A DNA stretch of 64,000 nt from Maricaulis sp048268525 (GTDB lineage: Bacteria > Pseudomonadota > Alphaproteobacteria > Caulobacterales > Maricaulaceae), in assembly GCF_048268525.1 (NCBI RefSeq), contig NZ_JBLWVH010000016.1:1-64000 (forward strand). Reading direction: 5' to 3'. The first letter of the stretch is position 1, and each line of letters begins with the position of its first letter. Under the pieces are notes generated by a model that worked only from the letters and a program-made list of their open reading frames with translations, did no database searches and had not been told where the DNA came from. Below are positions 34,009-43,821 of this stretch, in pieces. A program made the translations under genes and the position numbers.

Positions 34009-34566
34009 ATGACCCGCGCGTCAGACATGGCATCGACAAACCGGCCGGCATCGCGCATCGCGCGTTTCGCGCGGGCTCGCTCCGGCGCGACCGCGGTCGA
34101 ATTCGCCATGATCGGCGCGCCCTTCTTCATGCTTCTGTTCGCAATGATCGAGATCGCCGCGGTCTTCTTCACCGGCACCGTTCTGGAAAATGCGGTGCTC
34201 GAGTCGGCCCGGAAAATCCGAACCGGCGAGGCTCAAACGGGCGGCATGTCCCAAGCCGGCTTTCGACAGGAAGTCTGCGCGCTTATCGAAGCGGTCGCCA
34301 ATTGCGACAATCTGGAGATTGACGTCCAGGTCTTCGAGGACTTCGACAATGTTGACCAGTCCAGCCCGATCCAGGAAGACGGCACCATCGACACCGACGA
34401 TTTCGGCTGGGAGCCAGGCGATGCCGGCGACATTGTCCTGGTGCGTGTCTTCTATCGTTGGTCCTTGATGACGCCGAATTTCGGCGGCGCCCTGTCCAAC
34501 ATGGAGCACAATCAGCGCTTGATCACCTCGGCCACGGTTTTCCGCAACGAGCCGTTCGATGACTAG
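34009..34566 (+). CDS. tadE: TadE-like pseudopilin
   Basis: A 185-residue TadE/TadG-type protein. A basic N-terminus ends in RSGATAVEFAMIGAPFFMLLF, the TadE motif: a prepilin-peptidase-like site followed by an N-terminal helix. The C-terminal two-thirds is extracytoplasmic and acidic, with a pair of cysteines (EVCALIEAVANCDN). Start is ATG 34009; an in-frame ATG at 34027 is possible. Its last eight bases overlap the next TadE-like gene. Confidence 0.9.
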   Translation: MTRASDMASTNRPASRIARFARARSGATAVEFAMIGAPFFMLLFAMIEIAAVFFTGTVLENAVLESARKIRTGEAQTGGMSQAGFRQEVCALIEAVANCDNLEIDVQVFEDFDNVDQSSPIQEDGTIDTDDFGWEPGDAGDIVLVRVFYRWSLMTPNFGGALSNMEHNQRLITSATVFRNEPFDD

Positions 34567-35122
34567 ATCGCTCCTCAGCTCTATCGGTCGCGTCCTGGCA
34601 AGTGCTCTGGGTCGCTTTCGTGACGATCGCCGCGGCGTTTCCGCGGTCGAGTTCGCCTTGATCGCGCCCTTCATGATCCTGCTCTATCTCGGCTCGGTCG
34701 AGATCAGCCTGGCCCTGTCCATCGACCGCAAGATCACGTCGGTCTCCAGCGCCCTCGCCGACCTGGTGGCCCAGGATGATGTCATCACCGACGACGAAAT
34801 ATCCGACATCCTCAATGCCGGTGCGGTGATTGTCGCCCCGTTTGACCCGGTTCCCCTGGAAATCCGTATCACCTCGATCCTGATGGATGCGGCCGGCGAG
34901 GTCGAAGTTCAATGGTCCGACGCTGACGGCATGTCACCCTATGCCGAGGGCAGCGCGATCTCGGTGCCGGACGGTGTCCTGGAACGCAATCGCTCGGTGA
35001 TCATGGTGGAGGTCGAATACCGCTATGAGACGATGTTCGGCGAACTGGGCGTCAATCATTTCGATATCTCGGAAATCTTCTACCTGCGCCCTCGCCGGTC
35101 GATCGTGGTGTCGCGCAGCTAG
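34559..35122 (+). CDS. Second TadE-like pseudopilin
   Basis: A 187-residue TadE-family protein: basic leader, then RRGVSAVEFALIAPFMILLYL and an extracytoplasmic domain with a SITSILMDAAGEVEVQWSD-like stretch. It may play the TadF role beside TadE. It starts eight bases inside the preceding gene and ends on the CTAG shared with convergent pabC. No TadG with a von Willebrand domain is visible in this arm. Confidence 0.88.
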   Translation: MTRSLLSSIGRVLASALGRFRDDRRGVSAVEFALIAPFMILLYLGSVEISLALSIDRKITSVSSALADLVAQDDVITDDEISDILNAGAVIVAPFDPVPLEIRITSILMDAAGEVEVQWSDADGMSPYAEGSAISVPDGVLERNRSVIMVEVEYRYETMFGELGVNHFDISEIFYLRPRRSIVVSRS

Positions 35123-35919
35123 GCGAACAGCGCCGCTATACGGGACGGCAACTCGCCGGACCCGAGCGCCCGCCCGTCCAGCCCGGTCACTGGAACAGCG
35201 CCAAACGCGGCATTGGTGACGAAGACAGCCTCGGCGCCTTCAAGCACATCCAGTCCGAAAGCACCGGTCTCGACCGGCATCGAATCCAGGATTTCCGCGC
35301 GCACCGTTCCGGCCAGGACACCGCAAGCCGTCGCCGGCGTGTAGATCTCGCCGCCGATCAGCCAGAACAGGTTGGCGCAATCGCAGCCGGATACATTGCC
35401 ACGCGTATCCAGCAGCAGGGCCATGTCGGCGCCCTGTCCGCGTGCCTGACGTCGGGCCTGGATATTGTCCATATAGGAGAGTGTCTTGTGACGCGCGGCG
35501 AGGCTGGCCGGCGAGCGCCGGATTTCGCTGAGCCCCAGCCGGACCGAGGCCGGCGGCGTCGAACGCGGAGCGGCAGTCAGGGTCAGCGAGGGTACCAGCT
35601 CGTCCGGCCGATCCAGGCCCCGAAGCCCGGGCCCTGATGTGAGGGTCAGGCGCACAATGGCGTCCTTCAGGGCATTGCGGGCCACCAGTTCTGCGACCAG
35701 CTCGGCAATGCTGTCGCTGTCGCGCGGCCCGGGCAGGCCCAGCTCGGCCGCGCTGCGGGTCAGCCGCGCCATGTGGCGGTCCAGCCGGACCACCTTGCCC
35801 TTGATCACATGCAAGGTCTCGAACAACCCGTCGCCCAACAGGACGCCGCGGTCCGCCAGTGCCCAGCCGGTCTGTCCGGCTTCCAGCCATTCCCCGTCCT
35901 TGAAGGCAATGCCCGTCAT
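35119..35919 (-). CDS. pabC: Class IV aminotransferase, probable aminodeoxychorismate lyase
   Basis: A 266-residue fold-type IV PLP enzyme: DGLFETLHVIKGKVVRLDRH near the N-terminus, the PLP Lys in ARHKTLSYMDNIQARRQARG, and the phosphate-binding RGNVSGCDCANLFW. Because it follows pabB with an ATGA overlap, the likely reaction is 4-amino-4-deoxychorismate to 4-aminobenzoate and pyruvate in folate synthesis. D-amino-acid or branched-chain aminotransferase activity is the alternative on domain grounds alone. Confidence 0.88.
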   Translation of the reverse strand: MTGIAFKDGEWLEAGQTGWALADRGVLLGDGLFETLHVIKGKVVRLDRHMARLTRSAAELGLPGPRDSDSIAELVAELVARNALKDAIVRLTLTSGPGLRGLDRPDELVPSLTLTAAPRSTPPASVRLGLSEIRRSPASLAARHKTLSYMDNIQARRQARGQGADMALLLDTRGNVSGCDCANLFWLIGGEIYTPATACGVLAGTVRAEILDSMPVETGAFGLDVLEGAEAVFVTNAAFGAVPVTGLDGRALGSGELPSRIAALFA

Positions 35920-37211
35920 GACTCCCCCGCTCCCAGCGCCCGGCGCAAGGCCGACACCTTGGTCAGTGTTTCCTCATACTCCGAGACCGGGTCGCTGTCG
36001 GCGACAATGCCGCCACCCGACCGCAGGCTGGCGCACCAGCCACCACCCTCTTCATCCCGACGCAGGGCCGCCGTCCGGATCATGACATTGAGATCCATAT
36101 CGCCGCTGTCACAATCGATCCACCCCAGCGCACCGCAATAGGCGCCGCGCGGTTCGCCTTCCAGTTCAGAGATGATTTCCATCGCCCTCACCTTGGGCGC
36201 GCCGGTGATCGAGCCCGGCGGGAAGCTGGCCGCCAGCAGGTCGAGCACGTCATGATCGGCCGCCAACTCGCCTTCGACCACCGAGACCAGATGGTGGACA
36301 TTGGCATAGCTCTCGATGTCACACAGGGCCGGCACCCGGACCGAGCCGGGACGGCAGACGCGTGACAGATCATTGCGCATCAGATCGACGATCATCAGGT
36401 TCTCGGCCCGATCCTTGGCGCTGGCCGACAGTTCCGCCGCCAATTGCCGGTCCTCGACCGGGTCGGCGGCCCGCCGCCGGGTACCCTTGATCGGTCGCGC
36501 CTCGATGCGCCCGCCATCAACCCGCAGGAAGCGTTCGGGCGAATTGGTCAGCACGATCCGGTCGGCGTCGAGACAGAGATAGGCTGCGTGCGGGGCGGGT
36601 GAATGCGCGCACAAACGCCGGAAGACCGGCCAGGGCGTGTCTGCCGGGTCGAGACGGACATCGAAGGCCTGGGACAGGTTGACCTGAAAGACATCGCCGG
36701 CATGGACATAATCACGCGCCTTGCGCGCCGCGGCGAGATAGGTGTCGCGATCCCAGCGCGGCGACCAGTCGGCAGTCCCGGCAGGGACTGGCAGGTCAGT
36801 GGACGCATCAACCGCCTCGATCGCCGCGGCCATCTCTTGTGCCGCTTCGCGCGAGTTGCCGCGTACCACTAGCGTCCCCGCACCCCGGTCGAACTCGGCC
36901 CAGGCCGGATAGTGGGCCATCGCCAGCGGCGGCCAGCGCGGATCGAGATCGGGCAGGCGCTCGAAGGCGGCGGCAAGATCATAACCCAGCAGTCCGGCCC
37001 ACATGCCGCCATCACGCCGGGCGACGGCCGCGAACCGGTCGAAGCCTTCCCGGCCCTCGCCGACCAGAACCTGGTCGGGTGACACAAACAGACGCGCCCG
37101 CTCCTGCCGCCCGTCATGCAGAAGCAAGGCGTGCGGCTGGTCGCTCCACGGCGTGAACGCCGTGACCGGATCACGCCAGGCAAGTGAAACTTCGTGTCGG
37201 GAAACCGCCAT
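35916..37211 (-). CDS. pabB: Aminodeoxychorismate synthase component I
   Basis: A 431-residue chorismate-utilising enzyme. The core motifs are YVHAGDVFQVNLSQAF, PIKGTRRRAADPVEDRQLA, ENLMIVDLMRNDLSRVC, HHLVSVVEGEL and FPPGSITGAPKVRAMEII, the PabB/TrpE active-site series. PIKGTRR (rather than PIAGTRR) is the PabB form, with the Lys that attacks chorismate. pabC is coupled downstream. ATG 37211 is chosen; an upstream TTG at 37241 would overlap the phosphatase gene by 16 nt and has no ribosome binding site. Confidence 0.94.
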   Translation of the reverse strand: MAVSRHEVSLAWRDPVTAFTPWSDQPHALLLHDGRQERARLFVSPDQVLVGEGREGFDRFAAVARRDGGMWAGLLGYDLAAAFERLPDLDPRWPPLAMAHYPAWAEFDRGAGTLVVRGNSREAAQEMAAAIEAVDASTDLPVPAGTADWSPRWDRDTYLAAARKARDYVHAGDVFQVNLSQAFDVRLDPADTPWPVFRRLCAHSPAPHAAYLCLDADRIVLTNSPERFLRVDGGRIEARPIKGTRRRAADPVEDRQLAAELSASAKDRAENLMIVDLMRNDLSRVCRPGSVRVPALCDIESYANVHHLVSVVEGELAADHDVLDLLAASFPPGSITGAPKVRAMEIISELEGEPRGAYCGALGWIDCDSGDMDLNVMIRTAALRRDEEGGGWCASLRSGGGIVADSDPVSEYEETLTKVSALRRALGAGES

Positions 37212-37225
37212 CGGGCGCGCGCGGC

Positions 37226-37996
<771 letters not shown>

Positions 37997-38090
37997 GTAT
38001 CGGAGGTACGCAATCACCTGCCCCGCGACAAGGCTGCCGCCCGACAAAATCCGTTGACGGCTGAATACACCGCCAACAGGCCTGACGGGA

Positions 38091-38723
38091 TCAACCGACC
38101 TCCGCCTCGCCTATTTCCTCCAGGAGGCGACGATACTGCCCGATCAGGAAGCGCTCCTGCGAGGCCAGTTCGGTAAAGCCGATCTGGGTGAAACGCAGGC
38201 TGGGCACGAGGTCCTGGGGGCTCATGATCTGCGGGCCGGAAAACATCAGTTCGACAATTTGCCGCCAGGTCGATTCCACGCCATAGGCCTGCATTTCATA
38301 GATGCGGGCTACTTCCGACACGCGCTCATAAGGCAGCACATTCAGCCGACCATGTTGCTGCGCATGTTCCCAGGCAAAACGCGACAGACCGGGCGCATTG
38401 ACCCCGCGTGGCAGGACTCTCGGGAATTCGTCGAACAACACGCCCTCGGCCAGTTCCGGCGAGGCTTCGATCTCTGCCAGCCGCGCGCCGATCCGCTCGA
38501 CCACTTCTTCGTGATAGGCGACGACATCTTCCAGCGCCTCGATATTGGCCTCGATCTCGGCCACCACACGCCCCATCGCCGCCTCGGCGGCGCGCCGGTC
38601 GGCCACATCCTCACGCCATTCATTGACCAGAAAACCGAGCACCACCGCAAAGACGATAAGCGTCCCCTCGACCACGGCGCGACCGAACCAGGAGGGGAGT
38701 GAGGGCGTGTTGGCAGTCGACAT
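38091..38723 (-). CDS. Membrane-anchored coiled-coil protein, unknown function
   Basis: A 210-residue protein with one N-terminal membrane helix (about residues 17-35, EGTLIVFAVVLGFLVNEWRE), then a coiled coil (about 40-95, with regular Ala/Glu/Val spacing) and a mostly helical C-terminal part. The order (short cytosolic leader, one anchor, long coiled coil facing the periplasm) is common in uncharacterised Caulobacterales proteins. It has no motif I recognise. Confidence 0.7.
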   Translation of the reverse strand: MSTANTPSLPSWFGRAVVEGTLIVFAVVLGFLVNEWREDVADRRAAEAAMGRVVAEIEANIEALEDVVAYHEEVVERIGARLAEIEASPELAEGVLFDEFPRVLPRGVNAPGLSRFAWEHAQQHGRLNVLPYERVSEVARIYEMQAYGVESTWRQIVELMFSGPQIMSPQDLVPSLRFTQIGFTELASQERFLIGQYRRLLEEIGEAEVG

Positions 38724-38903
38724 GGGCAGGTCCGGTATTGTTTCAGACGAGACTATGCAGAATTGCCGCCGGACAACAACAGGACTGACAAGGCTTGAGT
38801 CCCGGACAGCGTCTCCCCGACCTGACGGGGTTACAGGACGCGCGAGGCGCGAAGGCCTCCTTATTCACTTGTCAGCCTACCAGCCGCGTCCCCCGTTCCC
38901 CCC

Positions 38904-40370
38904 CTACCTGAACGGCGGCTCGTCGAAGCTGCGCAGTTTGCGTGAATGCAGGGCCTCGCCCTCGTCGCGTTTGAGGATTTCCACCGTCTCGATTCCGGCG
39001 GCCAGGTGCTCCGACACCGAGCGCTGATAGAAGAGATTGGCGGCGCCGGGCAGTTTCAGCTCACCATGCAACGGTTTGTCGGAGACGCAGAGCAGCGTGC
39101 CGTACGGCACACGCAGGCGCAGGCCATTGGCAGCTATCGTGGCGGATTCCATGTCAACGGCAATGGCGCGAGACTGGTTGATGCGCCGCGCCTGGGCGGC
39201 ATAGCGCAGCTCCCAGTTGCGGTCGGCATAGGTGGCGACGGTGCCGGTGCGCAGACGTGCTTTCAGCGCTTCGCGATTATCGCCGGAGACCGACGCAACG
39301 CCCTGTTCCAGAGCGATCTGGATCTCGGCGATCGGCGGGATCGGGACTTCCAGCGGAAGGTCCTCATCCAGCACTGCGTCATAGCGCAGATAGGCGTGGG
39401 CCAGCACATAATCCCCAAGGCGCTGCGAGTGACGCAGCCCGCCGCAATGGCCGATCATCAGCCAGCACTGGGGGCGCAGAACGGCGAGATGGTCGGTGAT
39501 CGTCTTGGCGTTGGACGGGCCGACCCCGATATTGACCAGGGTGATGCCGCGACCGCCCGGGGCGATCAGGTGGTAGGCCGGCATCTGGAAACGGCGCCAG
39601 GGCGCGCCCTCGACCACGGCATGGGCGTTCGGCGTATCGGCATCGACGCGCACATTGCCGGCCGCCGAAAAGGCCTCGTAGTGATTGTCTTCCTTCAGCT
39701 GGCGGATCGCCCAGGCCGTGAAGGCGTCGACATAGCGGTGGTAATTGGTGAAGAGGATGAATTGCTGCGTGTCCTCATAGGGCGTGCCGGTGTAGTGGCG
39801 CAGCCGCTGCAGCGAATAATCGACCCGGGGTGCCTCGAACAGGGAGAGCGGCTTGACCGCTTCCTGCTGCATCACCTTGAGCCCGTTGGGCAGGTCATCA
39901 TTGACCTTGGACAGGTCGGCATAAGGGAAGTGGCGGACCAGATCAGCCGGCGAGGCCGCGTCCATGTCCAGATCGTCGGCGCCGTCGAGCACATAGGAGA
40001 AGGGGATCTCCGTCTCTGACGGCCCGGTCTCGATGGTGATCTCGTACTGGTCGGCCAGCAGGGTCAGTTGCTCGATCAGATAATCGGCGAACAGCTCGGG
40101 ATGGGTGATGGTGGAGGCGTAGAGCCCGGTATCGGTAAACTTGCCGAAGGCGCGGCTGACCGGCGGCGGCGGGCCGTCCGGCTCATAGGTCACGCGCAGT
40201 TCGGGATAAACAAAAGCCCCCGACTTTCGCGTCGCTTCCGACGGCGGCGGTCCGCCATCAAGGAAGGTTTTCAACGCGGTCTGGAGGCGTTCAACGGACG
40301 TCTGGTAGAGCGCTTCGAGTTGCTCCACCGCTTCAGCGGGTGTCTTTGCGACCTTATAGTCTTTTTTCAT
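38904..40370 (-). CDS. amn: AMP nucleosidase
   Basis: A 488-residue AMP nucleosidase, which splits AMP into adenine and ribose 5-phosphate. It has the Amn N-terminal domain (AEAVEQLEALYQTSVERLQ, then LRVTYEPDGPPPPVSRAFGK) and the C-terminal phosphorylase-like domain (GRGITLVNIGVGPSNAKTI, then WLMIGHCGGLRHSQRLGDYV, AVDMESATIAANG and LCVSDKPLHGE). ATG 40370 is chosen; ATG 40382 would add four residues. It is divergent from the lysine fusion gene. Confidence 0.95.
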   Translation of the reverse strand: MKKDYKVAKTPAEAVEQLEALYQTSVERLQTALKTFLDGGPPPSEATRKSGAFVYPELRVTYEPDGPPPPVSRAFGKFTDTGLYASTITHPELFADYLIEQLTLLADQYEITIETGPSETEIPFSYVLDGADDLDMDAASPADLVRHFPYADLSKVNDDLPNGLKVMQQEAVKPLSLFEAPRVDYSLQRLRHYTGTPYEDTQQFILFTNYHRYVDAFTAWAIRQLKEDNHYEAFSAAGNVRVDADTPNAHAVVEGAPWRRFQMPAYHLIAPGGRGITLVNIGVGPSNAKTITDHLAVLRPQCWLMIGHCGGLRHSQRLGDYVLAHAYLRYDAVLDEDLPLEVPIPPIAEIQIALEQGVASVSGDNREALKARLRTGTVATYADRNWELRYAAQARRINQSRAIAVDMESATIAANGLRLRVPYGTLLCVSDKPLHGELKLPGAANLFYQRSVSEHLAAGIETVEILKRDEGEALHSRKLRSFDEPPFR

Positions 40371-40537
40371 CGCCGCTCTCATGCCCGATTTTGCGCGCCG
40401 GATAAAGGGCAAACCCGCTTCCCGGAAATGCAGACTGCCAAAACTCCATGACAGTCGTATTCAGAGATTGGCGTCGCGGCTTTGAACGGATATGCACGCC
40501 GGTTGCCCGGCACGGGCATAAGAACGGAGAATTCAAC

Positions 40538-43111
40538 ATGGAACATGCGCAAAGTTGGGTCGTCCTGAAATTTGGCGGCACCAGCGTTAAATCGCTGGCT
40601 GATTGGCGTGTGATTTCGAAACGGATCGAAGCGGTGAGGGCTGAGGGCAAGCGCGTCTTCGTCGTCCATTCCGCCATCGCCACCATCTCCAACCTGCTCG
40701 ACACGCTGGTCGCCCGCGCCGTCGAGGGTGAGGGCGAGGCCGAGCTGGCCGCGATCAAGGCGCGCCACCTGGAGCTCGCCGACGAGCTGGGTGTGGACGG
40801 CAACAACCTCCTCGCCGACCATTTCGACGCGCTGACCCGGCTTCGCGCCGGCCTGGCGCTGACCGGCGATGCCTCGCCGCGCCTGAAAGCGCGCATCATG
40901 GCCCAGGGCGAGCTGATGGCGACCCGCCTCGGCCAGGCCTGGCTGGCCAGGGGCGGCACCGACTCGATCTGGCTGGATGCGCGCGACCACCTCGCCGCCC
41001 TGCCCGCCCCGGGTGCGCGCGGCTATCTGGCCGTCGATTGTGAGCATGACCGCGATGACGAACTGCTGCGCCTGTGCGCCGAACTGCCGCCGGTCGTCGT
41101 CACGCAAGGCTTCATCGCCCGGCGCGAAGATGGAGATACGGCCCTTCTCGGGCGCGGCGGATCGGATACTTCGGCCAGCTATTTCGCCGCCAAGCTGGGC
41201 GCCGAGCGGATCGAAATCTGGACCGATGTGCCCGGCTTCTTCTCGGCCGATCCGCGCCTGACCGGTGCCGCCCGCCAGATCCGCTCGCTCGCCTATGCCG
41301 AAGCCCAGGAACTGGCCTCGATGGGCGCCGGCGTGCTGCATCCGCGTGCCATCTCACCGGTCCGCAAGGCCGGGATCGAAATGCAGGTGTTGTGCACCCA
41401 CCGCCCGGACATGTCCGGCACCACCATCTCGGTCAATCCGTCCGAGGACGCGCCGCGCCTGAAAGCGGTATCGGTCAAGCAGGGCGTGCGCCTGATCACG
41501 CTGGAAACCGACGGCATGTGGCGCGCTTCGGGCTTTTTGTCGAAAGCCTTTGAACCCTTCGCCCGCCACGGCGTCTCGATCGACCTGGTCTCGACCTCGG
41601 AAACCTCCGTCACCGTCTCGCTGGACGATGATCCGGGCCTGACCCCGGACGTGCTCGGCGCGCTGGAGGACGACCTGGCCGAAATCGCCCGCGTCGAAAT
41701 CATCGAGAATTGCGCCGCCGTCAGCCTGGTCGGTCGCGGCGTGCGCGCCCTGCTGGCCCAGTTCGGCCCGGCGATGGAGGCCTTTGCCCATTATCCGGTC
41801 CGCCTGGTCTCGCAAGCGGCCAACGATCTCAATCTCACCGTTGTTGTCGATGGCGACCAGGGCAAGCCACTGTGCCGCCGCCTGCACGACCAGCTGATCC
41901 AGCCCAAGCCGATGGACAGGACCTTCGGCCCGTCCTGGCGCGAGATCGGCGAAAACCTGACCGAGACCGCCCCGGCGGGAACCGGCACCTGGTGGCGCGC
42001 CAAGCGTCAGGCCCTGCTGGATCTCTGCCCGGTTGATGGCGCGACCTATGTCTACGACCTCGAGACCGTGAAAACGCGCGCCTCGGCCGTTGCCGGTCTC
42101 AAGGGGCTGGATCGTGGCTGGTATGCGATGAAGGCCAATGGCCATCCCGACATGATCCGCACCGCGGTTGCGGCCGGGCTGGGCGTGGAATGCGTCTCGA
42201 TCAACGAAGTCCAGGCCGCCCGCAAGGCGGTGCCGGACCTGCCGGTCGACCGCATCCTCTTCACCCCCAATTTCGCGCCCAGGGCGGAATACGCCCAGGC
42301 GCTGGAGATGGGCATCCACCTGACCCTGGACGGTCTGCACCCGCTGCGCGCCTGGCCGGAGATTTTCAAGGGCCGCAAGATCACGCTGCGGATCAATCCC
42401 CAGCGCCCGGAAGGTCATCACAAACATGTCCGCACGGCCGGGCCGGAGGCCAAATTCGGTCTGCATGCCGACGAGCTGGTTGAGGCGCGCGACCTCGCGA
42501 AGAAGGCCGGCGCCATCATCAACGGCCTGCACGTGCATTCCGGCTCGGGGATTTCCGATCCCGATCACTGGCGCCGTGTCGGCCTCTTCCTGGTGGACAC
42601 CGCCCGCGACATGCCCGATGTCGAAATCCTCGATCTCGGCGGCGGTCTCTCGGTCGATGAAGCCTCCGGCGTGCGCCGCATCGACATGGCGGCGCTCGAC
42701 CAAGTCCTGACCGACCTCAAGACGGCCCATCCCAGATACCAGCTCTGGATCGAGCCGGGCCGCTATATCTCGGCCGAGTCGGGCGTACTGCTGGCCCGCG
42801 TCACCCAGCTCAAACACACACCGGATGCGCGCTTTGTCGGCATCAATACCGGCATGAACTCACTCATCCGCCCGGCGCTTTACGGTGCCCGCCACGAGAT
42901 TGTGAACCTGACGCGGCTCGACGAAGCGCCCGCCTGGATCGCCGACATTGTCGGCCCGATCTGCGAAACCGCCGACCGGTTGGGCGCCCAGCGCCTGATG
43001 CCGGAGACGCAGGAAGGCGATGTCATCCTGATCGCCAATGGCGGCGCCTATGGGCGGGTCATGGCGTCGAGCTATAATATGCGCGAACCGGCGGGTGAGG
43101 CTGTGATTTAG
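40538..43111 (+). CDS. Bifunctional aspartate kinase / diaminopimelate decarboxylase
   Basis: An 857-residue fusion of the first and last enzymes of lysine synthesis. Residues about 8-300 are aspartokinase (LKFGGTSVKSL at 10-20; GFIARREDGDTALLGRGGSDT and EIWTDVPGFFSADPR). Residues about 310-450 hold ACT regulatory repeats (GFLSKAFEPFARHGVSIDLV). Residues about 490-857 are a fold-type III PLP decarboxylase: Lys532 in YAMKANGHPD, His667 in HSGSG, a Gly-rich DLGGGLS, and Cys809-Glu810 in GPICETAD. The architecture is known from Xanthomonas-type LysAC. ATG 40538 has GGAG eight bases upstream. Confidence 0.95.
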   Translation: MEHAQSWVVLKFGGTSVKSLADWRVISKRIEAVRAEGKRVFVVHSAIATISNLLDTLVARAVEGEGEAELAAIKARHLELADELGVDGNNLLADHFDALTRLRAGLALTGDASPRLKARIMAQGELMATRLGQAWLARGGTDSIWLDARDHLAALPAPGARGYLAVDCEHDRDDELLRLCAELPPVVVTQGFIARREDGDTALLGRGGSDTSASYFAAKLGAERIEIWTDVPGFFSADPRLTGAARQIRSLAYAEAQELASMGAGVLHPRAISPVRKAGIEMQVLCTHRPDMSGTTISVNPSEDAPRLKAVSVKQGVRLITLETDGMWRASGFLSKAFEPFARHGVSIDLVSTSETSVTVSLDDDPGLTPDVLGALEDDLAEIARVEIIENCAAVSLVGRGVRALLAQFGPAMEAFAHYPVRLVSQAANDLNLTVVVDGDQGKPLCRRLHDQLIQPKPMDRTFGPSWREIGENLTETAPAGTGTWWRAKRQALLDLCPVDGATYVYDLETVKTRASAVAGLKGLDRGWYAMKANGHPDMIRTAVAAGLGVECVSINEVQAARKAVPDLPVDRILFTPNFAPRAEYAQALEMGIHLTLDGLHPLRAWPEIFKGRKITLRINPQRPEGHHKHVRTAGPEAKFGLHADELVEARDLAKKAGAIINGLHVHSGSGISDPDHWRRVGLFLVDTARDMPDVEILDLGGGLSVDEASGVRRIDMAALDQVLTDLKTAHPRYQLWIEPGRYISAESGVLLARVTQLKHTPDARFVGINTGMNSLIRPALYGARHEIVNLTRLDEAPAWIADIVGPICETADRLGAQRLMPETQEGDVILIANGGAYGRVMASSYNMREPAGEAVI

Positions 43112-43821
43112 ACGCCCTCCTCTCCCCGACCCTGCGTTTTCATCCTGGATGGAAACGCAGGGCGGCGGCCGAAGCGCATGCGCAAGCTCGCATACAGTGT
43201 CAGACCAATGACCGTCAGCACTGGAGCCGACAATGCCAGCGGCGAGCGCAGGACGGGCGGCAGTACGGAATTATTGCCGAAGAAGAAGATGAAGCTGGCG
43301 ATGAAGAGGGCAAAGCCCATGCGCCAGACATGCCGGGTCAGGCGCTGGCGGTCATTCGCCGGGCCGCGCCGCAGGGACAGGACATCAATGCCGGCAATCC
43401 AGAACGCCACACCGCCAAGACTGTAGAAAGCCATGGGCGGCAAGTCGTTTAATGTGCCCGAGGGCAGGCTGGCGACCACCAGGCCGGAGCCGACCGCCGC
43501 GATGGCGACGAGGGAGATAAGGCCGGCGGCGACCCGCTCAGCCAGACCCGTAATCCGGGCGGCGGCCATCCAGCCGGTCGTCACGGCATGCCCGGCCAAG
43601 AGGGCGAGGAAGGCGGTGAACAGGATTGAGCGCGACAGGCTCATATACAGGCCACTGGCGCAAAGCAGCAGCATCGAGACCACAAATACCCGCCCGGCCA
43701 GGCGATGCGAAGTCCCGCCCTTGCGGACAAGAAAGGGCGTGCCGCCAGCAAGGAGGCAGATCACACCGACGAGGAAATGGAGCTGTCCGACAAGCGGCAG
43801 GCTGCTGATGGTGCTGATCAT
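43108..43821 (-). CDS. Multi-helix membrane protein, paralogue 1 (DUF2306-like)
   Basis: A 237-residue protein with about six or seven membrane helices. The opening GQLHFLVGVICLLAGGTPFL, then RKGGTSHRLAGRVFVVSMLLL matches its upstream neighbour in layout (histidine in helix 1, GG, HRxAG loop), and both carry RHxWRMGxAxFIA later. The His residues in membrane helices could bind heme or metal; the DUF2306 label is tentative. It overlaps its paralogue by ATGA, and its stop overlaps the stop of the lysine fusion gene. Confidence 0.75.
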   Translation of the reverse strand: MISTISSLPLVGQLHFLVGVICLLAGGTPFLVRKGGTSHRLAGRVFVVSMLLLCASGLYMSLSRSILFTAFLALLAGHAVTTGWMAAARITGLAERVAAGLISLVAIAAVGSGLVVASLPSGTLNDLPPMAFYSLGGVAFWIAGIDVLSLRRGPANDRQRLTRHVWRMGFALFIASFIFFFGNNSVLPPVLRSPLALSAPVLTVIGLTLYASLRMRFGRRPAFPSRMKTQGRGEEGV

